From a virus, in the IMG/VR virus record IMGVR_UViG_3300007344_000193, positions 1-26,574 of that record: a stretch of DNA of 26,574 nucleotides. One strand, written 5' to 3'. Of this stretch, positions 15,042 to 22,802 are shown piece after piece. The notes beneath the pieces were generated by a model that saw nothing but the letters and a program-made list of their open reading frames with translations, did no database searches and had not been told where the DNA came from. Numbering within the stretch: position 1 is the first letter of the stretch; the number at the start of each line of letters is the position of its first letter. Position numbers and translations under genes: made by a program.

Positions 15042-15701
15042 TTAACGATTATCTATATGAATTATAACTTCATTATAATACTCTATAAAATGTTCATTCC
15101 ATAAATCCCATTTGATATTAACACCGTCTACAGAATAAACTTCAAAATTATTAAATTTAATTAAGTAGTTATCCCTAAAATTTCTAAATTTTTCTTTTAA
15201 TTCAGGAGTGCTTAAATGCCATTCTCCTGATATTTTTCTAATGTTGTTTAAAACATACTCTATATTTTCTTCTGTGAAGATGCTATACTCACCTCCTTCA
15301 CAATCTGTTTTTAAAAAATCAATATATTTAATATTATTTTCTTTTATAAATTTTTTAAAAGTTAAACTTCTACATTCACTAGCTAACCCATCCCATTGTA
15401 CTTCTGTTGTTTCTTCTTGACTAAGAAAAGCTTTAATAAAAGAAACAGAATAACCTAATAAATTTTCTTGTAAAATATCAAAATATGAATTTAAAGGTTC
15501 AACAACCCAACAATGTTTTGGTTTTTTATCCTTAATAGACCAGATAAAGTCTCCTATAGAGGCTCCAAAGTCAACTACTATATCTCCTTCTTCAACAGGA
15601 AAATATTTTTCATAAATGTTTTCTTCAAACATTTCTCTAGTAAGTTGATCTTTATACCATTCTGATGTTGGGCCCCAATTAAAATTTTCTAAGTTTATCA
15701 T
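15042..15701 (-). CDS. FkbM-family SAM-dependent methyltransferase
   Basis: A 219-residue methyltransferase, probably acting on a sugar hydroxyl of a glycan. The SAM-binding strand and Gly loop are at residues 40-50 (DIVVDFGASIG), followed by the acidic end of the second strand (CWVVEPLNSYF, 64-74). The FkbM-type segment KYIDFLKTDCEGGEYSIF lies at 125-142. The C-terminal part contains GEWHLSTPELKEKFRNF at 159-175 and SVDGVNIKWDLW at 190-201. Length is close to the catalytic core of the family, so this copy has no extra domain, unlike the two other FkbM-type genes in the island. It starts four bases inside the end of the large glycosyltransferase gene (ATGA overlap), so the two are translationally coupled. 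Confidence 0.85.
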   Translation of the reverse strand: MINLENFNWGPTSEWYKDQLTREMFEENIYEKYFPVEEGDIVVDFGASIGDFIWSIKDKKPKHCWVVEPLNSYFDILQENLLGYSVSFIKAFLSQEETTEVQWDGLASECRSLTFKKFIKENNIKYIDFLKTDCEGGEYSIFTEENIEYVLNNIRKISGEWHLSTPELKEKFRNFRDNYLIKFNNFEVYSVDGVNIKWDLWNEHFIEYYNEVIIHIDNR

Positions 15702-17977
15702 AAAGGTAATAAATTAAATACAGTTAATGGTGAGATTGATTTTTCACAAATATGTTGTTTATCTGTTCCTTCCCATATTGGGCACCAATCCCAATTTCCA
15801 GGGTCAAAAATAAAGTTAGTATTATTCCAACATGAATTACAAGCATGTTCATTTTGTATTCTTATATTATTAGATATAAATTCATGATCTTTTTGAGAAA
15901 AACCACTAATCATCACTGTTTGTTTTCCTAAAGCCCAATTTATCCAAGATAGTCCTGAACTTAATCCTATTAAAAATTTAGCATTATAAAGAATATCCAT
16001 AGATTCATTTAATGTTTTACCGTGAATATTTAAATTACCTTTTATATTATAGGGTTTATTTGTAAGTGTTACTACTGTGTATCCTAATTCACGCAACATT
16101 TTAGATAATGATACCCAACTGTCATAAGGCCACTCTTTACAACCAGCAGTTGATTCAGGGGCAATAACAATATAATTTGTTTTTATTGATTTTGATTTTG
16201 GGGCAAAATTTATCCCATAATTTAATTCTTTAAATTCTAAACCTAAAATATCTGATGCTGTTTTTTGGAGTGGTTGAGTTTGAGGATAATTAGGATACAT
16301 TTCAAATTTGTCCCATTTACCTGATTCTCCTCTAAACCATCCTATTCGATATATAACATCACAGTTTATTGATTGTCCTGGTTCTATAAATTCAATGTCT
16401 TTATATGTCTCTAATCCTTTAAACCAATGGTTATGAAATGTGCTTAAAATTACTTTACAATTATGTTTTTTAGCAAAATCAACAGCATAGGGTGTCCAAG
16501 CAATTGTATCACCAATAGATTTTGACTCTAATCCTATTAATACTCGTTTATTATTTAAGTTAAGTTCTTCAATTATATTTCCATTAACTTTAATTTTCCA
16601 TTTAGTATAATAGGTTCTAGAACATTTTGTCCACATATTATTAGTGATAGTGTCCTCATGAATAATATTATTATTTTCATCTAAAAATTCAATATGATAT
16701 TGTTCTAGTTTATCTCCTACAATTTCTATTTTAGGACCATCAAAATAACTAATTTTTATTTCATTTTTTAATTGAGCATTTTTATGTTTATTCCTTTCAT
16801 AAAATTCTATTATAGTTTTATAACCAATTTGTCCTACTTTTTCCCAACTAAAATTATGTTTAATTTCTTCTGATTCTTTTAAAGCATTTTTCTTACATTC
16901 ATCATACTTTTTATAAGAATACATCATCATTAGTTGTAAATGGTTAAAATCAGGTTCATAATAATTACCTGTGTAATCATTAAAATGATTATATGATGAA
17001 TCATTTGCTGATTTTTCACCTAATATATTTATTGGTATTCCTTTATTTTCAGCAAATTCAAGTTGACCTGAACAGTTTGAATAAATAGAGGGTATACCAC
17101 AGGCCATTGCCTCAATTAAAGGTAAATTCCAACCCTCAGAACGAGCACAAGATAAAAACACATTACATGATTTTAGTATTTTAATATAATCTTCTCTAGA
17201 TGGAAAATGAACTACTTTAATTCTTGGATCTGTTAAACCATAATATTTTAATCTATTTTCTGTTGTTTCTAAACCATCTCCTGAAAAAGGATTATCTATA
17301 GAAACAATTAAGTCAACAGGATCATTTTCATTAAATGTATTTAAAAATGTTTCAATAATTTCTTTAGTTGATTTTCTATAATCCCATCTACCTGCTAAAA
17401 AGAATTTAAATCTACCATCTGAAGTTAACTCATGAGTTGTTTCTTCAGGGTAAAAAGTATGAATATCAACTCCTTCAGGAACAACTTTAATTTTATCCTT
17501 TGGGTAGCCTTGTTTAATAGTTACATCACGCTGCCATTTTGAAGGAACCCATAATTCATCGAATTCTTTTAATTTATTAAAAAATTCTTCTGGTTGTTGG
17601 GTTGTTTCCCAAACATTATAAGCTATTTTTGGACCATTGTATCCATCATAAAATAAATGATGATTAGTTTCACATAAAACAATATTTAAATCATGTAGAA
17701 ATTCTTTAGATTTGTCAGAATATATTTTATAGTTATCTCTCCCACCCTTATCATTCCATAATATCTGTTCATATAAAATAGATTTATCTATTTCATTAAT
17801 ATAAGGTTCATTATTATGAGGGGTATTATTAAAACTTTCCCATGTTTTACCAATTGTGAAATTCCTAACTTTTAATTGTAAATGTTTAGATAACTCTCTA
17901 AAAAAGTCTCTTGTATGTTGGTTATAACCTGTAGTTCCTATATAAGAACCATGAACATATACTTTTGGTTTAGTCAT
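15698..17977 (-). CDS. Fusion of GT4 glycosyltransferase with autotransporter-heptosyltransferase-like (BAHT) domain
   Basis: A 759-residue, two-enzyme protein. Residues 1-395 are a GT-B fold of family GT4: GSYIGTTGYNQHTRDFF near the start, PEGVDIHTFYPEE at 167-179, a donor-site segment FFLAGRWDYRKS at 192-203, and the E-x7-E motif SEGWNLPLIEAMACGIP (Glu281, Glu289). A beta-rich linker spans about 405-475. Residues 478-759 resemble GT9-type protein O-heptosyltransferases of bacterial autotransporters (TibC/AAH): SIGDTIAWTPY at 487-497 and GLSSGLSWINWALG at 671-684. A cysteine set follows (Cys713, Cys716, Cys732, Cys744), which in that family forms an iron-binding finger. Known members glycosylate Ser in repetitive adhesins. 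The fusion and phage context suggest glycosylation of a virion protein. It overlaps both neighbours by 4-8 bases. Confidence 0.83.
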   Translation of the reverse strand: MTKPKVYVHGSYIGTTGYNQHTRDFFRELSKHLQLKVRNFTIGKTWESFNNTPHNNEPYINEIDKSILYEQILWNDKGGRDNYKIYSDKSKEFLHDLNIVLCETNHHLFYDGYNGPKIAYNVWETTQQPEEFFNKLKEFDELWVPSKWQRDVTIKQGYPKDKIKVVPEGVDIHTFYPEETTHELTSDGRFKFFLAGRWDYRKSTKEIIETFLNTFNENDPVDLIVSIDNPFSGDGLETTENRLKYYGLTDPRIKVVHFPSREDYIKILKSCNVFLSCARSEGWNLPLIEAMACGIPSIYSNCSGQLEFAENKGIPINILGEKSANDSSYNHFNDYTGNYYEPDFNHLQLMMMYSYKKYDECKKNALKESEEIKHNFSWEKVGQIGYKTIIEFYERNKHKNAQLKNEIKISYFDGPKIEIVGDKLEQYHIEFLDENNNIIHEDTITNNMWTKCSRTYYTKWKIKVNGNIIEELNLNNKRVLIGLESKSIGDTIAWTPYAVDFAKKHNCKVILSTFHNHWFKGLETYKDIEFIEPGQSINCDVIYRIGWFRGESGKWDKFEMYPNYPQTQPLQKTASDILGLEFKELNYGINFAPKSKSIKTNYIVIAPESTAGCKEWPYDSWVSLSKMLRELGYTVVTLTNKPYNIKGNLNIHGKTLNESMDILYNAKFLIGLSSGLSWINWALGKQTVMISGFSQKDHEFISNNIRIQNEHACNSCWNNTNFIFDPGNWDWCPIWEGTDKQHICEKSISPLTVFNLLPL

Positions 17978-18809
17978 TTTTAATAGCTAGTGTATTACAA
18001 GTGTGTTTAATTGTTTTATAAGAATTTGCTAAAAACCAAATATCAAGCTTAGCTTTAGTAATTATATCTAAATTTTCATCTTCATAAATTATTAAATTAG
18101 GTCTAGATTCCAAAGCTAAAATTAAATCTCCATCTAAACCTTCTACATCTAAATGTAACCAATCATAATTTTGATCTTTTATTAAATCATTAATTGATAT
18201 ACTTTTTCTATACGTTTTAGTTATTTCTGAAGAGTCTAACCATTCATTGATTACTGATGGTATTACTGTATCTGTATAGCCTTCTCCGCCTTGATACCAT
18301 TCTACATCAGATCCATCTGTTGTAACTATAATATTTTTAAATTTTGTATTTAAATAATTAAAATAATTTTCTTCTAGTTTTTTAAACTGGTTATCACTAC
18401 CGTCAATTAAAGTAGCTTCTGTTAAATTTTCTTTAACGGGGTATATCCAATGTCCGTTTCTTCCATCATGAGCACCAATAACTAAACCGTTAGATTTTAA
18501 TCCTTGTAATTGTCTACCTTTTAAATAGTACCATAACATTTTTTCATGAATATCTCCATTAACAGTGACATCCCATTTATGTTCATGTAATAAAGTCCCA
18601 TTAGAAGAATAAATCAAAACATCAGTAATAAATTCTCCACCTTTCCATTCTGCCCAACAATTGTCTGTTAATTTAACTTCATAATGGATTTCTTTTGAAA
18701 TAATATTTTTAAATTGGATAGTTAATGGAAGGTGTTCTTTAATTAAAGTTAAATTATTTAATTCTACTAAAGTTGAATTATTTTCTCTATTATAAGTTAC
18801 ATTTATCAT
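17970..18809 (-). CDS. FkbM-like methyltransferase with an N-terminal beta-rich domain
   Basis: A 279-residue protein with two parts. Residues 1-100 are beta-rich and not catalytic (a segment NCWAEWKGGEF, then HEHKWDVTVNGDIHEK). The C-terminal 180 residues are a Rossmann methyltransferase: the Gly loop LVIGAHDGRNGHW at 109-121, and WLHLDVEGLDGDLIL at 217-231, the DVEG-type signature of FkbM enzymes. The N-terminal part shares the short pattern KW-x3-VNG-x-I with the linker of the neighbouring 759-residue transferase (KWKIKVNGNI), so both may carry a common accessory beta module that binds substrate or partners. It overlaps the previous gene by four bases and the next by eight. The methyltransferase fold is well supported; the substrate is inferred to be a sugar. 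Confidence 0.75.
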   Translation of the reverse strand: MINVTYNRENNSTLVELNNLTLIKEHLPLTIQFKNIISKEIHYEVKLTDNCWAEWKGGEFITDVLIYSSNGTLLHEHKWDVTVNGDIHEKMLWYYLKGRQLQGLKSNGLVIGAHDGRNGHWIYPVKENLTEATLIDGSDNQFKKLEENYFNYLNTKFKNIIVTTDGSDVEWYQGGEGYTDTVIPSVINEWLDSSEITKTYRKSISINDLIKDQNYDWLHLDVEGLDGDLILALESRPNLIIYEDENLDIITKAKLDIWFLANSYKTIKHTCNTLAIKND

Positions 18810-19729
18810 ATATTATTAATTGTTAAAATATTTTGTCCAATAGAAATTATGTTTTTTGTATAATCAATTTCTTCATCATTACATAAAATTTTTAATAAAG
18901 AACAAGTATTAAATGGTAATTCAATATGTTCCCAAGTTTTTAAATTAAATTCTTTTTCAAAATTATCACTTATAATTTTTATATTTTTAACTCCTTCAAA
19001 TTCATAAAAAAGAAGTTTTATATTATCAAAGTCTGTTTTATGAATAAATAATTTATACTCATTTGTTGTAGAATAATTAAAAAAATCAAACTCATTAAAA
19101 TTATAAACTAAATCTTCTATAGGTTCAACATTTTCAATAACAGCAGGAATAAATTTTATAGCTTTATGAGTCCATGAAAAAGCATCTCCATTTTTTTCAG
19201 TTAGATAAGATTCTGGGGTTATTAGATTTTTAAACCTATTTAAATAAGTTTTATTTAAAGATATTAAATGAAGTCCTATAGGCCAAACAGATGTTTCTCT
19301 TTTTGATGGAAAAAAACTATTTGGTTTACTGTCTAAAAGAATATTTTTTACTTCATCAGTGATATGAGTATCATAATCTATTATAAAAAAGTGATCATAA
19401 TCCATAGATAAAGCTAAATTAGCCATTTTTTTAATTTGATTTAAAACAGCATAACCATAATCTGGGTATGTGCGACTCATTTTAATGTTTAGGTTTCCAA
19501 TAATAATATCAGTCCATTGATAGTAAGCTTTTATAGGCCAATCAAATACTAGGTTTTCTTTTGAAATTATAGTATAGTCTGCTTTTTTATAAATTTTTTC
19601 TGGGAGGTGGATAGCTGTATAAAGGATTGTATCTATATTAAGATTTTTTAATGTCTCTAATTTATTTTTTAACACATTAATTTTTTCCTTATTATTGCAA
19701 AAACTAGTTATTAAAGCTATTTTTTTCAT
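18806..19729 (-). CDS. Glycosyltransferase-like protein, GT-A type (paralogue 1)
   Basis: A 307-residue protein beginning MKKIALITSFCNNKEKINVL, a nucleotide-sugar-binding type strand-loop. It has a DxD-like motif in a hydrophobic strand, HFFIIDYDTHI at 113-123 (Asp118, Asp120), typical of metal-dependent GT-A glycosyltransferases. Between them is VFDWPIKAYYQW and a helix with YAVLNQIKKMANLAL. The C-terminal 100 residues are beta-rich, perhaps an accessory domain. It is clearly related in layout to the next gene upstream (same N-terminal strand, YDW/FDW segment and DYD position), so the pair arose by duplication. It abuts that gene without a gap. The DNA is noticeably AT-richer than the tail genes. 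No signal peptide or membrane anchor is seen, so it is cytoplasmic. The donor and acceptor are unknown. Confidence 0.72.
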   Translation of the reverse strand: MKKIALITSFCNNKEKINVLKNKLETLKNLNIDTILYTAIHLPEKIYKKADYTIISKENLVFDWPIKAYYQWTDIIIGNLNIKMSRTYPDYGYAVLNQIKKMANLALSMDYDHFFIIDYDTHITDEVKNILLDSKPNSFFPSKRETSVWPIGLHLISLNKTYLNRFKNLITPESYLTEKNGDAFSWTHKAIKFIPAVIENVEPIEDLVYNFNEFDFFNYSTTNEYKLFIHKTDFDNIKLLFYEFEGVKNIKIISDNFEKEFNLKTWEHIELPFNTCSLLKILCNDEEIDYTKNIISIGQNILTINNI

Positions 19730-20731
19730 TTAATTATATTGTGTTTGATTATTACGTTTAAATTTCTCTTTTAATTCTGGGGTGTTTATTAGGATGTGGT
19801 TTTTAATTTTGTTATCAACAATAATTAATATTTCATTAACATTATTGATATCATCTACTTCTCTTATACTCCATTGGTATTTGTTTATATTGTTTATTGT
19901 GATTATTTTTTCTTGATTTATAATAAAACTAGTATTAATAGGATAATCTTTTTTAGAGTTCCAAACAATAACATTTAATTTACCTGTTTTAGTATCATAA
20001 AAAGGAACAGTCCAATCATTTAAATCATCTTTTTGTGTAGATATAGATTGATTAAATATGTTTCCTTGATTTAGTAAATCATCCCAGTTTTTATACAATA
20101 TTTCCTCTCCATCTAATTTATATAAATCCTGATATATAATTTCATTTGTTTTATTAGGGGCTTCTTTTAGAATTTTTAATAACTCTTTTTCATCATATGT
20201 TGTAAAAATTTTATTTATTTTATTTAAATTTATTGATTGGAAAACACCTACACCACCTTCAACATTCCAATCAAAATTTCTGTATTCTTTTTTATATTGG
20301 ATTGTTACATACTTATTTAGTAATTCATTATTTTCATAAAACTCAGAATAATCATTAATAATAGCATCATAATCTATATAATGGGCTTTTTCATATCCAA
20401 AATTTTTAGCTATACCTAAACCACCCATTATTATTCTATTACAAGCAGAATAAGTACTAAAATTAGATATTAATGAAGAAACTATATGTAAACCTTCATA
20501 AGGTGAAAACCATGGAAGATTCATTAAATCCCAATCATATATTAAATCATTGTTAGCATCATAAAAAGTAAAATCTACTTTTTTACTAATATATTCAGGA
20601 ATATAAGAATGGCTTGAAATTAAAATATCAAAATCTTTTCTAATAGGTTGAAGAGAATTAATACAATTTTCAAGCATTGTTTTTCTTTCATCATCAGGGC
20701 AATAAGCAGAAACTATAATTATTGATTTCAT
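19730..20731 (-). CDS. Glycosyltransferase-like protein, GT-A type (paralogue 2)
   Basis: A 333-residue protein starting MKSIIIVSAYCPDDERKTML, with a DxD-like motif AHYIDYDAII at 116-125 (Asp120, Asp122) following a helix GLGIAKNFGYEK. The layout equals that of the next gene, including an IYDW segment near residue 64. It is therefore the second member of a tandem glycosyltransferase pair. The C-terminus is odd: after a beta-rich region it ends in NTPELKEKFKRNNQTQYN, whose TPELKEKF matches a segment in the middle of the FkbM methyltransferase at 15042-15701, also at DNA level over about 28 bases with about four differences. This looks like a recombination scar. It lies three bases after the radical SAM gene. 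Confidence 0.72.
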   Translation of the reverse strand: MKSIIIVSAYCPDDERKTMLENCINSLQPIRKDFDILISSHSYIPEYISKKVDFTFYDANNDLIYDWDLMNLPWFSPYEGLHIVSSLISNFSTYSACNRIIMGGLGIAKNFGYEKAHYIDYDAIINDYSEFYENNELLNKYVTIQYKKEYRNFDWNVEGGVGVFQSINLNKINKIFTTYDEKELLKILKEAPNKTNEIIYQDLYKLDGEEILYKNWDDLLNQGNIFNQSISTQKDDLNDWTVPFYDTKTGKLNVIVWNSKKDYPINTSFIINQEKIITINNINKYQWSIREVDDINNVNEILIIVDNKIKNHILINTPELKEKFKRNNQTQYN

Positions 20732-20734
20732 ATT

Positions 20735-21580
20735 TTAATTAGGGTTAATTCCATTTTCACAATAACGACACATATCATAACAAGAATTTAATTTTGGAAT
20801 AACATCTTCATATTCTTGTTCAAACATATTTCCTATAATATAACTTAAAGAATAATCCATACAACATAAAGATACATCTCCGTTTGGAAGCATCACGTTA
20901 TGGTATAAATTTTCTATACAGCCGCATGTTTTAGGTGACTCACCATGATATACTGATCTGAATAATTCTTTAACATTTAGCAGTTCTGGTTTTAGAATGG
21001 CTTCACCTATTAAGTTTCCTGCTCTAGACCACATTTCAGGATTGCTAGCATGACTAAAAATATGATTAATAGATTCATGGACAGTACCCATTGACATTAA
21101 ATGAAATGTGTTAAAAGAATCTTGATAGAGCCCGAAAGCTTCAATAACTTCTATATAACGAGGAGTTATAGGATGTTTTGCTAATCTTTCTTGGTCAGGT
21201 AAATGTAAAACAAAACCAGCGTTAGGACCATTATCATAGGAAACATCTTTAAGTCTTTCTACATCATCTACTGTCATTCCTACAGCTGTAGTAAATGCTG
21301 CTATTCTATGTCCTTTTTCATAAGCGTAAAGTAACATATCAGTACAATGCCTATTAGTCCAAGGTTCAGTAAAACCAGCAAAAGTAATTCTAACTTCTGT
21401 TGGGATTTTATCTATTGCTCTTTTAAAGTCATCTAAAGATAAATGACGGGTTCCATTATAATTTTTAACTAAAGTTCTTTGAGGACAAAAAATGCAATCA
21501 ACAACACAGCCTTTTTTAGGTAGATTAGTTGTAATCTCCATAGTAGCATAGGGTGTTATTTTCCAATCTTGATTAGCCAT
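20735..21580 (-). CDS. Radical SAM protein with SPASM-type C-terminal cluster domain
   Basis: A 281-residue radical S-adenosylmethionine enzyme. The cluster motif CxxxCxxC is at Cys25, Cys29 and Cys32 (GCVVDCIFCPQRTL). The barrel follows, with an early Gly-rich strand-turn RITFAGFTEPWTN. The C-terminus carries further cysteines in a SPASM-like arrangement: CGCIENLYHNV (219, 221), DVSLCCMDYS (239, 240) and CYDMCRYC (267, 271, 274), which would bind an auxiliary iron-sulfur cluster. SPASM enzymes modify peptides or sugars. Neighbouring glycosyl- and methyltransferases suggest a sugar or protein side-chain modification here. It is tightly coupled to both neighbours (8-base overlap with the TPR-FkbM gene). 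The class is certain; the substrate is unknown. Confidence 0.88.
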   Translation of the reverse strand: MANQDWKITPYATMEITTNLPKKGCVVDCIFCPQRTLVKNYNGTRHLSLDDFKRAIDKIPTEVRITFAGFTEPWTNRHCTDMLLYAYEKGHRIAAFTTAVGMTVDDVERLKDVSYDNGPNAGFVLHLPDQERLAKHPITPRYIEVIEAFGLYQDSFNTFHLMSMGTVHESINHIFSHASNPEMWSRAGNLIGEAILKPELLNVKELFRSVYHGESPKTCGCIENLYHNVMLPNGDVSLCCMDYSLSYIIGNMFEQEYEDVIPKLNSCYDMCRYCENGINPN

Positions 21581-22802
21581 TTAATATATAATGATCTGCT
21601 CTTTTAATTTTTTCAGAATAATCTACCATTGCTGTAAAAATTTCAGAATCTACTAATTCAGGATGTATCCACCAGTCTTCAAATGTACTATTTGAGTCAG
21701 GAGCTATATCTCCTACTACTCTTTTATAACCATGAGCTTCTAAGAATTTTCTAGAAAGATTTCTATAATCTAAAGAATGATTTAAATAATAATCATGTTC
21801 AAAGGTGATTACTCTAAATTTATATTTATCAAAAGGAATTGAAAGTAACACTTTAAATGTTATTTCAGCCGGTTCACAATCAACTTGAAGGTAATCTATA
21901 ACCTCACTAAAGTTGTTATTAACAAATAACTCTTCATAGTTGACAACTGTAGCATCTTGTAAAAGGCACGCGTTAGAACGTTGAGAGTTAAATTTATTTA
22001 CTTCTTCTTCATTGATTTCTAATGATACCCCTGTCCAGTTAAATTCTTTTTCTAATAAAGCTGTATTACTATTATGGAAAGGATCAGCTGCTCCTATTTC
22101 AACATAAGTGCCTTTTTCTTTTCCATCTAACATACTTAATACAAACAAATCCTGGTAAGTTTGGGAATAATTTTTCTCAATTTTTTCAGAATTTTTAAAT
22201 TTGTATCTTAATTTTGAGTGTTCTTCTTTAGTATAAGTTAACGTTGGATATTGAATCCCATGAATTGTAGATAAATTATTATAGCAAGCTTCTACAAATT
22301 CAGGACGCATAGAATATTCCTGTAATAAGTGATTAAATAATTTTCTTGACTCATCACAATATCCAATCCACCATCCTGCTACTGCTTTTTGGAATATTAA
22401 AGCATATTCACCAGGAAAATCAATACTAGTTAAAGTAGGTTTGATATTTTTTATTTTATCTAAACCTTGAACAGCTGCTAAATATGATTCTTGCCATTCT
22501 CCTTTAACTTGATAATCATAACTTAAATGATAATAAGCTTCAGGACGTTCACGATCAAAAGTAATAGCATTTAAGATAGCTCCTCTAGTTGAATGAGGAC
22601 GTCCTTCTATTTCTTTTAAACATAAAGCTACTTTAATTAAAGCTTCATATGTTAAATCTTTATCAAAACCATATTCTGCTGCTCTTAAAAATAAAGACAA
22701 AGCGGCTGCTTTATGTCCTTCTTGATAATATTGTTCACCAAATACAAAATTTGTTTCTGGATGATATGGATTATCTATAAAATTCTTTAAAATATTATCC
22801 AT
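21573..22802 (-). CDS. TPR-repeat protein fused to an FkbM-type methyltransferase
   Basis: A 409-residue fusion. Residues 15-185 are helical and TPR-like (FGEQYYQEGHKAAALSLFLR; AYYHLSYDYQVKGEWQESYL; GWWIGYCDESRKLFNHLLQE), the kind of scaffold that binds peptides or proteins. Residues 210-400 are a methyltransferase: SQTYQDLFVLSMLDG leads into GTYVEIGAADPFHNSNT at 231-247, a SAM-binding loop, with DYLQVDCEPAEITFKVLL at 303-320 as the FkbM-type acidic segment. FITFEHDYYL-like residues follow near 334. TPR regions are typical of protein-modifying glycosyltransferase systems, so a protein-bound glycan is a plausible substrate (inference). It overlaps the genes on both sides by eight bases. Confidence 0.83.
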   Translation of the reverse strand: MDNILKNFIDNPYHPETNFVFGEQYYQEGHKAAALSLFLRAAEYGFDKDLTYEALIKVALCLKEIEGRPHSTRGAILNAITFDRERPEAYYHLSYDYQVKGEWQESYLAAVQGLDKIKNIKPTLTSIDFPGEYALIFQKAVAGWWIGYCDESRKLFNHLLQEYSMRPEFVEACYNNLSTIHGIQYPTLTYTKEEHSKLRYKFKNSEKIEKNYSQTYQDLFVLSMLDGKEKGTYVEIGAADPFHNSNTALLEKEFNWTGVSLEINEEEVNKFNSQRSNACLLQDATVVNYEELFVNNNFSEVIDYLQVDCEPAEITFKVLLSIPFDKYKFRVITFEHDYYLNHSLDYRNLSRKFLEAHGYKRVVGDIAPDSNSTFEDWWIHPELVDSEIFTAMVDYSEKIKRADHYILNG

